Shown: in pieces, positions 50,958-59,812 of the stretch | Position numbering within the stretch: position 1 is the stretch's first letter | How the letters are laid out: each line of letters opens with the position of its first letter | Assembly (NCBI RefSeq): GCF_902493215.1 | Contig: NZ_CABUOL010000011.1 | Coordinates: 34,618 to 98,617, forward strand | Direction of reading: 5' to 3' | DNA from: an uncultured Mediterranea sp. | Lineage (GTDB): Bacteria; Bacteroidota; Bacteroidia; Bacteroidales; Bacteroidaceae | DNA length: 64,000 bases | Made by a program: the position numbers and the translations under genes | The notes under the pieces: generated by a model | What the model was told of the DNA's origin: nothing | The model's input: only the letters and a program-made list of their open reading frames with translations | The model's database searches: none

Positions 50958-51917
50958 GTGCAGCAGATTTCCGATATCCCTGTAGATAGGATTCGCCCCA
51001 GCGTGGCAACCATCGGCTTCTTCGACGGCGTGCACCGCGGTCACCGCTACCTGCTCAGCCAGGTGCAGGCTGTGGCGGCGGAGCGTGGACTGGCTTCGAC
51101 GGTCATCACCTTCCCCGTTCATCCGCGTTGCGTGATGCAGCCCGACTTCCGTGCCGAGCTGCTGACCACCTGTGCCGAAAAGCTGGCTTTGCTGGACGAA
51201 GCGGGACTGGATTATTGCCTGTTGCTCGACTTTACGCCCGCACTGGCTGCGCTTTCCGCCCGTCAGTTCATGGAACTGCTGGTGCGCCGTTATAACATCC
51301 GTGTACTCTTCATCGGTTACGACCACCGCTTCGGGCACGACCGTTGCGAGGGATTCGACGACTACGTGCGCTATGGCCGTGAACTGGGCATTGAGGTTTT
51401 GCCCGGCGAAGCTTGTCTGCCCTCGTCGTTGGGCGTTTCGGGAGAGACTGACGACAGTCTGCGTGTGGGTTCATCCAGTATCCGTCGTCTGCTTCACGAA
51501 GGTGAGGTAGGCCGTGCGGCCGATTACTTAGGCTACCGTTACTTTCTGAACGGAACGGTGGTGAGCGGTTTTCAGATCGGGCACAAGCTGGGTTATCCGA
51601 CGGCCAATCTCGATGTGGATGATTCCTGCAAACTCATCCCGGCGCATGGCGTCTATGCCGTCCGGGCGCTTGTAGACGGGCAGTCGTATGGCGGCATGTT
51701 GAACATCGGCTGCCGTCCCACGCTGGACAACGGTACCAACCGCACCATCGAGGTGCATATCTTCGACTTCGACGCCGATATCTACCACCATCCCCTGCGC
51801 CTCACCTTTGTGCAGCGCATCCGTCCTGAACGGAAGTTCGCTTCGCTCGACGAACTGGCGGCACAGCTTCATCGCGATGCCGCCGAGGCACGTGCACTGC
51901 TTGCCCTTTCTTGTTGA
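50958..51917 (+). CDS. ribF: Bifunctional riboflavin kinase/FAD synthetase
   Basis: The 319-residue enzyme makes FMN and FAD. The N-terminal adenylyltransferase domain has SVATIGFFDGVHRGHRYLL (HxGH-type) and the C-terminal flavokinase domain has GYPTANLDVDDSCKLIPAHGVYAV. The start is a GTG at 50958, 8 bp after the HAD gene stop. The last 49 bp overlap, on the other strand, the 3' end of the aminotransferase gene. Confidence 0.95.
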   Translation: MQQISDIPVDRIRPSVATIGFFDGVHRGHRYLLSQVQAVAAERGLASTVITFPVHPRCVMQPDFRAELLTTCAEKLALLDEAGLDYCLLLDFTPALAALSARQFMELLVRRYNIRVLFIGYDHRFGHDRCEGFDDYVRYGRELGIEVLPGEACLPSSLGVSGETDDSLRVGSSSIRRLLHEGEVGRAADYLGYRYFLNGTVVSGFQIGHKLGYPTANLDVDDSCKLIPAHGVYAVRALVDGQSYGGMLNIGCRPTLDNGTNRTIEVHIFDFDADIYHHPLRLTFVQRIRPERKFASLDELAAQLHRDAAEARALLALSC

Positions 51918-53047
51918 TAGTTATCTAAGCAGTAAGCTAATCTTTCAATAAAATAATCAATTTGTTGCTTTGTGACACACAGTGGAGGTAATATTCTCAG
52001 AATGTTCGTCCCTGAATATCCGGTAAAAATGTGGTGCTCAAATAGTAACGATTCACGAATCTTAGAGATAGGAATGGTAAATTCGATTCCTATCATAAGT
52101 CCTCGTCCTCTTATTTCATTTATCAAAGGTGATTTCAGAAATTGTAATTGTTGTATAAAATAGGTTCCTGTATTGTTGGCATTCTCTATTAAATTTTCAT
52201 CTTTCATGATTTGTATTACTGCCAAAGCAGCGGCACATCCCAACTGATTTCCGCCGAAGGTCGTTCCGAGCATTCCTTTTTTAGGGGTGAAAATATCGCT
52301 GATCAAAACTCCGGAAAATGGAAATCCGTTGGCTATACCTTTTGCTATAGTGATGATATCCGGTTTTATGCTACACCATTGATGGGCAAAGAATCGACCT
52401 GTACGGCCGTATCCCGATTGAATCTCATCCAGAATAAGTATTGTCCCATATTGTTGGGTAATATTTCGTAATTCTATTAAAAAATCAGCCTTCGGTATCC
52501 TGATTCCTCCAACCCCTGATATTCCTTCTATAATTACAGCGCAAATATCTCCATTTTGTAATACATTCTTCACCTCATTTATATCCATGTTGGAAAAATA
52601 TACATTATCGTTGGAATTTAGGGGAGCTGTAATCAAAGGATTGTCTGTCGCTTCTACCGCTGCCGATGTTCGGCCATGAAAAGCATTTTTGAATGCGATT
52701 ACTTTTTTCTTCCCTGTATGGAAAGAAGCAAGTTTGAGGGCGTTTTCATTTGCTTCGGCGCCCGAGTTAACAAAAAAAGCACTGTACTCAGGATAGTTGG
52801 ATATATTTCCTATTTCATAAGCTAGTTTTTCTTGTAGTTTGTTTATTACGGAGTTAGAGTAAAACATTAAATTCTGCATCTGTTCGTACATACATTTAAT
52901 CAGGTATGGATGAGAATGTCCTATTGATATGACAGCATGTCCACCGTAAAAGTCCAGATATGATTTTCCTTTTTCGTCGTAAACATAGCATCCTTTACCC
53001 CGAACTATATTTATGGGGAATACAGAATATACATCAAATAAATTCAT
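51869..53047 (-). CDS. Class III PLP-dependent aminotransferase (acetylornithine aminotransferase type)
   Basis: The 392-residue protein has the class III fold: SGAEANENALKLA, the PLP-binding DEIQSGYGRTG and the Schiff-base Lys in ITIAKGIANGFPFSGVLI. It resembles ArgD and relatives, but the substrate is not clear. The gene is much more AT-rich than its neighbours, and its last 14 residues (ERASSARASAASR) are read from the antisense of ribF, as if the original stop was lost when the segment was joined here. No other arginine genes are near. Confidence 0.88.
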   Translation of the reverse strand: MNLFDVYSVFPINIVRGKGCYVYDEKGKSYLDFYGGHAVISIGHSHPYLIKCMYEQMQNLMFYSNSVINKLQEKLAYEIGNISNYPEYSAFFVNSGAEANENALKLASFHTGKKKVIAFKNAFHGRTSAAVEATDNPLITAPLNSNDNVYFSNMDINEVKNVLQNGDICAVIIEGISGVGGIRIPKADFLIELRNITQQYGTILILDEIQSGYGRTGRFFAHQWCSIKPDIITIAKGIANGFPFSGVLISDIFTPKKGMLGTTFGGNQLGCAAALAVIQIMKDENLIENANNTGTYFIQQLQFLKSPLINEIRGRGLMIGIEFTIPISKIRESLLFEHHIFTGYSGTNILRILPPLCVTKQQIDYFIERLAYCLDNYQQERASSARASAASR

Positions 53048-53113
53048 GGCAAATTCTTTTTTTATTTCTAAATTAGTTCTCCCGTTTTGGTGTGTTTTCT
53101 CATTTTTTTTGTA

Positions 53114-53629
53114 TTACTTCATTCTTCCGTATTTCATTTCTTCACCGTCTTTGTCGTATTGTTTTCGCTTACCTGTTGGAGGAGCTGACAGTGTTATTCT
53201 TACTACAACTGTACGATGAAGACTTCTTTCGACTGCAGCCTCGAAAGCAGCCATGTGTTTAGGGAGAAAACGTTCGCTTATTAATTTCAAGGCCAGGATT
53301 TTCTCATCACTATCAGTTACGATTTCAGCCTTTCCGAATGCTATTGCGGAGCGATACTGAAGAGTGAAGCTACCGTCTTTGGGGCCAATTGTGGGTTGGC
53401 ATTTTGTCACGGCTGAAAGGCATACTTCAGGATGTTCTGCTATGGCATTCAGTTTATCTCCTTCTGACGCACAATGAAAATACCATACATGATCATTTTT
53501 ACTTGCCAGAGAAAGAGGTACACCGTATGCTGTACCGTCTGCCCGGGTAAAACTTACAGTAATATAAGGCGCCTTGCGCATTACTTCAATCGCCCACTGC
53601 GAATCCATTTCACGACTTTTTTTTCTCAT
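53114..53629 (-). CDS. Pyridoxamine 5'-phosphate oxidase-like flavoprotein
   Basis: The 171-residue protein is a split-barrel FMN-binding family member with YGVPLSLASKNDHVWYFHCASEGDKLNAI and SAIAFGKAEIVTD. NimA-type nitroimidazole reductases are in the same family and share these features, but resistance cannot be claimed from sequence. It is AT-rich and divergent from the Crp/Fnr gene, with a shared 285-bp promoter region. Confidence 0.88.
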   Translation of the reverse strand: MRKKSREMDSQWAIEVMRKAPYITVSFTRADGTAYGVPLSLASKNDHVWYFHCASEGDKLNAIAEHPEVCLSAVTKCQPTIGPKDGSFTLQYRSAIAFGKAEIVTDSDEKILALKLISERFLPKHMAAFEAAVERSLHRTVVVRITLSAPPTGKRKQYDKDGEEMKYGRMK

Positions 53630-53882
53630 ATTTATCTCAAGATAGTTAAATGGTTAATTGTATTTGTAATAAGAATAGATATCATCGTCACTGACGGTAG
53701 GTAATACATTCATCTATCTTGCAAAGTTACTATAGAGAAAAGTAATAGAATGTAATAAAAATGACAATATTGCTATTTCTTCGGAAATATTTGATGAAAA
53801 TATGATGTGTATGAACCAGGAGAATCCTGCAATCAGGATTAATATAAAAACGGAGCAAGTTTCATGATGTTGGAGAAATCAT

Positions 53883-53890
53883 TAACTTTG
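53883..53890 (+). promoter_or_regulatory. Candidate -7 box of the Crp/Fnr gene
   Basis: TAACTTTG at 53883-53890 matches TAnnTTTG, with TTTC at 53860-53863 close to the expected -33 TTTG (19-bp spacer). The Met codon is 25 bp downstream. The rest of the 53630-53914 gap is AT-rich and holds no clear operator palindrome. Confidence 0.5.
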
Positions 53891-53914
53891 TAAGTTCCCT
53901 CAAAATAGACTAGT

Positions 53915-54604
53915 ATGGAAGTAATAGATTTCAATGATTATTATAAGGACATATTATTCTCAATACCATTGTTTTGTGATTTGAGTCTCCATATAAAGAA
54001 AAGGCTCATCCGAGAACTGGATTTTGGACTGTTTCGTTTTCCTGACAATGAAATTATTGTGAAGCAGGGAGAAATCTGCTCCAGACTCTATATCCTTTTG
54101 AAAGGTGAGCTGGAAGCCAATATCATAGATGCAAACGGAAATGAAGTTCTGATAGAAAACATTGTTGCTCCACGTGCATTTGCAACACCTCATTTGTTTA
54201 AAGAAGACAATAGGTTTCCTGCAACATTTACGGCAGTTAAAGAGTCTGTTCTCTTGACCGTGACCAAAGAATCTACCTTTCGTCTCATTAGTGAATGTCC
54301 TGATGTCTTGAGGAATTTCCTTTGTGTCTCAGGGAACTGCAATGTATGCACGACAGTGAGACTGGATGTCTTATCCAGAAAAACAATCAGGGAACGTCTT
54401 TTGGTCTATCTGTTTAAAAAGAGGGCCAATAATTCTAATGTCATTAAAATGCCTCATACTCTGACACAACTGGCAGAATATCTGAATGTAACCAGACCTG
54501 CATTGTCTACAGAATTTAATAAAATGGAAAAGGAAGGTCTGATTAGGAGAATATCTAATGGCAACATAGAATTGAACTTAGCAAAAGTAAAGAAGCCCAT
54601 TTGA
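53915..54604 (+). CDS. Crp/Fnr-family transcriptional regulator
   Basis: The 229-residue protein has a cyclic-nucleotide-binding-like jelly roll (IVKQGEICSRLYILLKGELEANI) and a C-terminal winged helix-turn-helix (LTQLAEYLNVTRPALSTEFNKMEKEGLIRR). The ligand is not known, and there are no Fnr-type N-terminal cysteines; two Cys near residues 145-150 lie in the linker. It is likely to regulate the divergent PNPOx-family gene, by analogy with similar pairs; this is inference. Confidence 0.9.
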   Translation: MEVIDFNDYYKDILFSIPLFCDLSLHIKKRLIRELDFGLFRFPDNEIIVKQGEICSRLYILLKGELEANIIDANGNEVLIENIVAPRAFATPHLFKEDNRFPATFTAVKESVLLTVTKESTFRLISECPDVLRNFLCVSGNCNVCTTVRLDVLSRKTIRERLLVYLFKKRANNSNVIKMPHTLTQLAEYLNVTRPALSTEFNKMEKEGLIRRISNGNIELNLAKVKKPI

Positions 54605-54667
54605 TATGAGTCATTTGTATACGACGAATATCCATAGTTCTTATGAGCCAGCATATCGTGGTGGAAA

Positions 54668-57028
54668 CTATTCGATTTCGAAAACACCTTGCAGCGGCAG
54701 GTTGTCCGAGGTGCCTCCTATCATTACCTTATAGCGGCCCGGTTCGGCCACGAAGTGCAGATTCCGGTCGGTGATGGACAAGTCGTTCCGCGTAAGGAAG
54801 AAGCTGACGTCCTTGCTTTCCCCTTTCTTCAGGAATATTTTCTCAAAACCTTTCAATCGGATGGGAGGAACGGCAACCGAACTCACCGGGTCGTTGAGAT
54901 AAAGCTGTACGACCTCTTCGCCGTCTTTGTTGCCTGTATTCGTGACCGTGCAGGTCACTTTCTGCATGATGTCCTTCCCGTTCCCCTCCTCGAGACGCAA
55001 GTTGCTATAGGCAAAGGTCGTATAGCTCAAGCCGTAACCGAAGCTGAAAAGAGGTGTGCCCGGACTGTCCATATAGTCCCGTTGGGGGCCTTGTGAGTAG
55101 TGTACGGGCAGTTGTCCTTCGTTGCGGGGCACGGATAGGGGCAGGCGGCCGCTGGGGTTGTAGTCTCCCAGAAGTATGTCGGCTATGCCATGACCTCCTT
55201 GTTCTCCGGGATACCATGCGGTGAGCAGTGCATCCGATTTCTCGTTGGCTAGGTTCATGTTCAGCGGACGGCCGGCAATATAGACGGTAACCAGTGGTAC
55301 CCGGGTAGCAGCCAGTGCACCGATCAGTTTCTCTTGGTCGCCCAGCAGGTTCAGGGTGGCGCGGTCGAAACCTTCGCCGCATTCCATATCCGGCAGGAGG
55401 TCCTTGCCGGCATCGGAAACGGTGGCGGCACCGGTCTGTATGTATTGGGTCTTGAAGTCGCGGGCACTCGATCCGCCTACCACCAGGATAATCACATCCG
55501 CACCTTGGGCGGCCTTCACGGCTACCTCGATGTCGCTCTGGGTCGTGTCGCGGATGGCACAGCCCTTGACGTAGGTCACGGTAGCGTGGGGCAGTCTTGC
55601 ACGTATGGCGTCGAGCACGGTTACAATCTTCTTCCGTTCCTGGGGAGCGGTATAGTCGCCCAGGTAATTGTACATCATGTCGGCATTGGGACCGATGACG
55701 GCGACACGTTTCAGTGCGGAGGGGTTTAAGGGCAGGATGCCGTCGTTCTTGAGCAGCACCGTACCTTCGCGTGCCACCTTCCGGGCCAGCATGCGGTGCT
55801 CTTCGCAGTTGACGGTCTGCTTGGCCTGTCGGGGCGATACATAGGGGTTCTCAAACAATCCCATCCTGAACTTCAGCCGCAACACGTTTTTCACGGCGCG
55901 GTCGATATAGCTTTCCTGTATCAGACCTTTTTCCACGGCAGCCGCAAGTTTCTTGTAGGCATTGGCCCCCAGGTCCATGTCCGTACCGGCCTTGATGGCC
56001 TGTATGGCTGCATCCTCTATGTCGGCAGCCACGTGGGCGCCCGCTATCCCGTCGATGCTGGTGAGGTCGGAGTATACCATTCCTTCGAATCCCCATTTCT
56101 TCCGCAGTACCGAGTCCAGCAGGAAGGCGTTGCATGTGCAGGGTATGCCGTCTATGCTGTTGTAGGAAGTCATGACGGTGGCCGCCTTGCCTTCTTCTAC
56201 CGCTTGCCGGAAGGCGGGCAGATGCTCGTCCATCAGGGCTCTGTAGCCGATGTCGGCCGGATTGCCGTTGTGCCCTCCCCGTGGAATGCCATAGGCGGCA
56301 AAATGCTTCAGGGTGGAATAGACGTGCCTGCCGTCCCTTATATCCGCTTCCGTGCCTTGCATGCCTTTGACCAGCGCGGTACCCAAGGCTCCTGTCAGAT
56401 AGGGGTCTTCACCGAACGTCTCTTCCACGCGCGACCATCTGGGGTCTCTGGCCAGGTCGAGTACAGGCCCGTAGCCGATGTTCGCTCCTTGCGAACGCGC
56501 TTCCAGAGCGATGGCTTGTCCGGCCCCCTGAATCAGCTGCCTGTTCCAGGTGGAGGCTTGGCTCAGGGAAGTGGGGAATACGGTCGCGCCTATGGCCATG
56601 TGTCCGTGCGGGCATTCCTCCGCAAACAGGATGGGGATGCCCAGGCGGGTTTCTTCGACGGCATATCTTTGCAAGGCGTTCAGAGCCTTGGCCGCCAGTT
56701 CCGGGTTCAGTCCTGTTTCGAGTGTCTTCTGTGTCCAGGGATCGGCTCTGAGGACGGCCCAGTAGGAGCCGATGGGGGCTTCTGCCATCTGTTCCTTGTA
56801 TTTTTCGGAAACGGTTACGCTGTCGTTCCCTATTTTGGTATACATTTCCCAGCCCAGCGGACAGCATATTTGGCCTATTTTTTCTTTCAGGGTCATTCTG
56901 CCCAGTAGGTCGTCCACGCGTTCTTCGATGGGAGCCGATGCCTGGCGATACGTACAAGGGTCGTTTTTCTGTGCATGGACAGTCCCTGCTGACAAGACAA
57001 TCCCGCATATAAGAAAGAATGTTTTCAT
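54668..57028 (-). CDS. bglX: GH3-family beta-glucosidase
   Basis: The 786-residue enzyme has a signal peptide (TVHAQ), a GH3 N-terminal barrel (AEECPHGHMAIGATVFPTSLS, KHFAAYGIPRGGHN, and the nucleophile region GMVYSDLTSIDGIAGAHV) and the C-terminal domain (VLLKNDGILPLNPSALKRVAVIGPNAD), ending in a FnIII-like domain (CTVTNTGNKDGEEVVQLYL). It cuts terminal beta-linked glucose or related sugars in the periplasm. It is alone here, without susCD. Confidence 0.95.
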   Translation of the reverse strand: MKTFFLICGIVLSAGTVHAQKNDPCTYRQASAPIEERVDDLLGRMTLKEKIGQICCPLGWEMYTKIGNDSVTVSEKYKEQMAEAPIGSYWAVLRADPWTQKTLETGLNPELAAKALNALQRYAVEETRLGIPILFAEECPHGHMAIGATVFPTSLSQASTWNRQLIQGAGQAIALEARSQGANIGYGPVLDLARDPRWSRVEETFGEDPYLTGALGTALVKGMQGTEADIRDGRHVYSTLKHFAAYGIPRGGHNGNPADIGYRALMDEHLPAFRQAVEEGKAATVMTSYNSIDGIPCTCNAFLLDSVLRKKWGFEGMVYSDLTSIDGIAGAHVAADIEDAAIQAIKAGTDMDLGANAYKKLAAAVEKGLIQESYIDRAVKNVLRLKFRMGLFENPYVSPRQAKQTVNCEEHRMLARKVAREGTVLLKNDGILPLNPSALKRVAVIGPNADMMYNYLGDYTAPQERKKIVTVLDAIRARLPHATVTYVKGCAIRDTTQSDIEVAVKAAQGADVIILVVGGSSARDFKTQYIQTGAATVSDAGKDLLPDMECGEGFDRATLNLLGDQEKLIGALAATRVPLVTVYIAGRPLNMNLANEKSDALLTAWYPGEQGGHGIADILLGDYNPSGRLPLSVPRNEGQLPVHYSQGPQRDYMDSPGTPLFSFGYGLSYTTFAYSNLRLEEGNGKDIMQKVTCTVTNTGNKDGEEVVQLYLNDPVSSVAVPPIRLKGFEKIFLKKGESKDVSFFLTRNDLSITDRNLHFVAEPGRYKVMIGGTSDNLPLQGVFEIE

Positions 57029-57167
57029 ATTCAGAAGAATGGATACGTTTGTTTACGGGCTTAAAGTTACGTCTTTTTTTTGACATGAAAGATGTTTTTC
57101 TCCATCATTTACCATGATTCGGGAGGTATCTCAGCAGGTCGTTTGCCCTAAGGTTCTATCTGTCCTT

Positions 57168-57277
57168 GCATAAGATGCCATCTTGAGTAGCACAAGATGC
57201 CATCTTGAGCAGCATGAGATGCCATCTTGTGCAGCATGAGATGTCATCTTGTGTAATATAAGATGGTATCTTGTGCA
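57168..57277. repeat. Five tandem 22-bp palindromic repeats
   Basis: Units at 57168-57189, 57190-57211, 57212-57233, 57234-57255 and 57256-57277 have the form GCA-AAGATGCCATCTT-GxGCA. Each contains AAGATGNNATCTT or a near version. They lie between the GH3 gene and the DUF2975 operon. No spacers of unique sequence exist, so this is not a CRISPR. Confidence 0.8.
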
Positions 57278-57360
57278 GGATATCCTTCAATCCTGCGGTA
57301 GCTTACCGGCAGGGAAAGACCGGCCTGCATGCGTAGTTAAAGAATCGGGCGGCGGCACTT

Positions 57361-57441
57361 TTATCGTTTTTCGATAAATTTTTATCGTTTTATTTGGTTA
57401 TCTTAGAAAAACATTCTTTCTTTGCATATCGAAAAACGATA
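57361..57441 (+). promoter_or_regulatory. Promoter bracketed by matching palindromes, upstream of the membrane-protein operon
   Basis: TTATCGTTTTTCGATAA (57361-57377) and TATCGAAAAACGATA (57427-57441) are reverse complements of the same element, with a half copy (TTTATCGTTTT) at 57381-57391. Between them are TTTG at 57393-57396 and TTTCTTTG at 57417-57424, 20 bp apart, which fits the Bacteroides -33/-7 layout with one mismatch. The second palindrome covers the likely start of transcription, so a repressor could block it. The HTH protein at 60271 is the obvious candidate. Confidence 0.7.
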
Positions 57442-57490
57442 AATGCTTATTGAAAAACAGAAATTGTATCATCTAAAAAAGGTTTGAGTT

Positions 57491-57580
57491 ATGAAAGCAG
57501 TCAGCATGTGTATCACGGTCTTGGTTATGTTGTTCACCATTTTGGTAGCGTTTGTCAGCGGGCTGATAGCCGGCATTTAA
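57491..57580 (+). CDS. 29-residue single-membrane-span peptide
   Basis: A small ORF, MKAVSMCITVLVMLF to GLIAGI, mostly hydrophobic, ending with a TAA 24 bp before the CPBP start. It is the first ORF downstream of the bracketed promoter. It could be a true small membrane protein or a leader. The ORF is too short for statistics, but position and hydrophobicity support it. Confidence 0.5.
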   Translation: MKAVSMCITVLVMLFTILVAFVSGLIAGI

Positions 57581-57604
57581 TAACGGATGGAGGAGAAATA
57601 CGCC

Positions 57605-58390
57605 ATGAAGACCGTTGTCAAATTAATCCTGATTTATTATCTGTTGCAGATATTGGGCTCGCTGGTGGCCGCGCCCTGCGTGATGATTTACGACTTTGCC
57701 ACGACCGGCACGCTCGATATGGCTGCGGCACAGGCTCAGGTGATGGCTCCGGCCATGCTGCTGGGCTTTGTGTTCATTGCTGTCTTCGTGTGGAAGGCGG
57801 GCTATCTGACGAACCTCGGCCGGATGTTCTCGCCCGTCTCTGCGGGTTGGACGACAGGTGCTGTACTGGCGGGTGTTTCGCTCATCGTATGGGCCGACTT
57901 CCTGGTGGCGCAGCTCACGTTCCTGCCCGACTGGATGGAACAGACGTTCCAGACGCTTCAGGCCGGTTGGCTGGGCGTGCTCTGCATGGCGGTGCTGGGA
58001 CCGGTGGTCGAGGAAGTGTTCTTCCGCGGCGTGCTGACCCGCGAATTGTTGAAACGCTATAAGCCTGCGACGGCCATACTGTTTTCGGGCCTGGTGTTCG
58101 GCGTCATCCACATCAATCCGGCACAGGTGGTGGGAGCCTGCATCTCGGGTTTCTTCTTCGCCTGGCTGTATGCCCGTACGCGCAGCATTCTGCCGGGTAT
58201 CTTCATTCACATCCTGAACAACGGCTTGTCCGTCTATCTGATGCGCACGTATCCCGAAATGGAGACGGCGGGTGAGCTGCTGGGCACTACGGGTTATGCG
58301 GTGCTGCTGGCTGTGTCGGCAGTGGTACTGATACTTTCGATGGCCTGGCTGTTGCGCAGGCAGAATCATTTTAAACCGGAGGAATTATGA
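57605..58390 (+). CDS. CPBP-family intramembrane protease
   Basis: About 261 residues with eight or so membrane helices and the CPBP (Abi/CaaX-like) motifs: VVEEVFFRGVLTREL (EExxxR), LVFGVIHINPAQ (FxxxH), and HILNNG (HxxxN). I start at 57605 because GGAGGAG lies 9-16 bp upstream; an ATG at 57587 would overlap that site. The DUF2975 gene starts at 58387, overlapping by 4 bp (ATGA). Confidence 0.9.
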   Translation: MKTVVKLILIYYLLQILGSLVAAPCVMIYDFATTGTLDMAAAQAQVMAPAMLLGFVFIAVFVWKAGYLTNLGRMFSPVSAGWTTGAVLAGVSLIVWADFLVAQLTFLPDWMEQTFQTLQAGWLGVLCMAVLGPVVEEVFFRGVLTRELLKRYKPATAILFSGLVFGVIHINPAQVVGACISGFFFAWLYARTRSILPGIFIHILNNGLSVYLMRTYPEMETAGELLGTTGYAVLLAVSAVVLILSMAWLLRRQNHFKPEEL

Positions 58391-59070
58391 AAAGAAGATT
58401 GAACATACTCTGTGCCATCGTCCTGCTGGTGATGGGCTGGTCGGTAGGCGTATCGGTCTATTACATGGGGCTGGGCATGACAAAGGGTGTCCAGATGGGG
58501 ATGGACGCTGCGCGCGAGAAGCTGGAAGATGGAAACAGCGCCCAGTTGGAGCGGGTGAGCAATCTGCGGACGGTCTCCGTGCTTCCCAAGTTTCTGGATG
58601 AATGGGAGGGAGACCTGTTCACCGACTCGGTACGCAACGAGAAGACGGGCCGCTACGTCCCGATGGCTTATACCAACCTGATGGTCAGCGTCCCGGTGGA
58701 GACGCCTGCCTGGCAGAAGGTGGCATCCACGCTGATGGGCCTCCTGGTGCTGGTGGCGAACGTCTGGGCGTTGGTGTTGTTCATCCGTCTGGTGGTGTCG
58801 GTCAACCGTTCGGACATCTTCAACTGGCGCAACGTCCGTCGCCTGCGCCGCTTGGGCGTGCTGCTCATCGTAGGTTTTGTCTGCGTGCTGCTGCCCGAAT
58901 ACCTGTCGCTTTGTAGCCTGCGCGAGGCTTTTGCGCTGGAGTCCTATGACCTGATACTCTCCGATTCGGTCAAGGTCACGAATCTGCTGCTGGGACTGAT
59001 AGCGCTCATCGTGGCGGAAGTCTTTGCCATCGGGCTGAAGATGAAGGAGGAGCAGGATTTAACGATATAA
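58387..59070 (+). CDS. DUF2975 membrane protein 1
   Basis: The 227-residue protein has four membrane segments, with a large extracytoplasmic loop between the first and second. The core VVSVNRSDIFNWRNVRRLRRLGVLL and C-terminal KMKEEQDLTI are the DUF2975 hallmarks. It overlaps the CPBP gene stop by ATGA, so it is translationally coupled. Confidence 0.88.
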   Translation: MKRRLNILCAIVLLVMGWSVGVSVYYMGLGMTKGVQMGMDAAREKLEDGNSAQLERVSNLRTVSVLPKFLDEWEGDLFTDSVRNEKTGRYVPMAYTNLMVSVPVETPAWQKVASTLMGLLVLVANVWALVLFIRLVVSVNRSDIFNWRNVRRLRRLGVLLIVGFVCVLLPEYLSLCSLREAFALESYDLILSDSVKVTNLLLGLIALIVAEVFAIGLKMKEEQDLTI

Positions 59071-59082
59071 GAAGATAGGAAT

Positions 59083-59550
59083 ATGAAAAATATATTTGGA
59101 AAGAAAAGTTCGAAAGAAGAACTGGAAAACGTGATGTTTTGCCTGATGGTGGTGTGTGCCTGTTGTCTGCTTTTCGTCTTTTTCCGTAATCTGGACTTAT
59201 GTTATGATTTGGGGAAGGACGATACCGGCGGCCTGATTGCAAAGCTGCTGCCCGAAAATGTAACGTTGTTGGCAATGGCTGTATGTAGCGTACTCATTTA
59301 TCTGATGCTGCGCAACGTACAAAAAGGGTTGGTCTTTACCAAGCAGAATTCAGATTTGATTATGACAATTGGGATAGTGCTGGAATGCAACGGCATCTTG
59401 CAGATGATATTCAATGCCTTTTTGTCCGATACGAAGGCTGGGAATACCATTCCGATGATTTATCTGTTGTTGGGCGTATTCTTCCTTTTCATTGCCTGCC
59501 TGTTCAAGGTCGGCATACGGATGAGGGAAGAGCAGGATTTGACAATTTAA
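59083..59550 (+). CDS. DUF2975 membrane protein 2
   Basis: The 155-residue protein has about four membrane segments (CLMVVCACCLLFVFF at start) and ends RMREEQDLTI. It shares RNVQKGLVFTKQNSDLIMTIG with the family pattern. It lies 12 bp after copy 1. Function unknown; members often sit with small HTH regulators. Confidence 0.88.
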   Translation: MKNIFGKKSSKEELENVMFCLMVVCACCLLFVFFRNLDLCYDLGKDDTGGLIAKLLPENVTLLAMAVCSVLIYLMLRNVQKGLVFTKQNSDLIMTIGIVLECNGILQMIFNAFLSDTKAGNTIPMIYLLLGVFFLFIACLFKVGIRMREEQDLTI

Positions 59551-59564
59551 GGAAGGAGGCATAC

Positions 59565-59792
59565 ATGAGTAGTATTTTTCATACAGATCGCAAATGGGTG
59601 GCAGGTATCTGCTACGTCGGTTTTCTGCTGTTGACGTTGATGCTGGCGGCGTTCGTGTTTTTTCTGGTGATGAATTTGTGGGTAGATAAAGATGCCAAGT
59701 CTGTTCGTATTCTCGGGTGGATGGCCTGGATTTATGGTTGGTCGTATCTGTATCACCGCTGGGTGAGGCGTTGCACCACGTGGTTGGCATGA
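59565..59792 (+). CDS. Small membrane protein of the DUF2975 operon
   Basis: The 75-residue protein starts after a good GGAAGGAGG site. It has one strong membrane segment (GFLLLTLMLAAFVFFLVMNLW) and a second weaker one (ILGWMAWIYGWSYLYHRWV), and ends basic. No family is recognised. It overlaps the next gene's upstream sequence by the TGA, with the next good start at 59813. Confidence 0.7.
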   Translation: MSSIFHTDRKWVAGICYVGFLLLTLMLAAFVFFLVMNLWVDKDAKSVRILGWMAWIYGWSYLYHRWVRRCTTWLA

Positions 59793-59812
59793 TTAAAAGG
59801 AGGACTACAGTT

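Noticed and set aside
53630..53914. Operator palindrome between the PNPOx and Crp/Fnr genes
   Set aside because: I looked for a TGTGA-type or other dyad site and saw none convincing in this AT-rich gap.
57168..57277. CRISPR-like array of 22-bp repeats
   Set aside because: The units are directly adjacent with no unique spacers, each is palindromic, and no cas genes are near.
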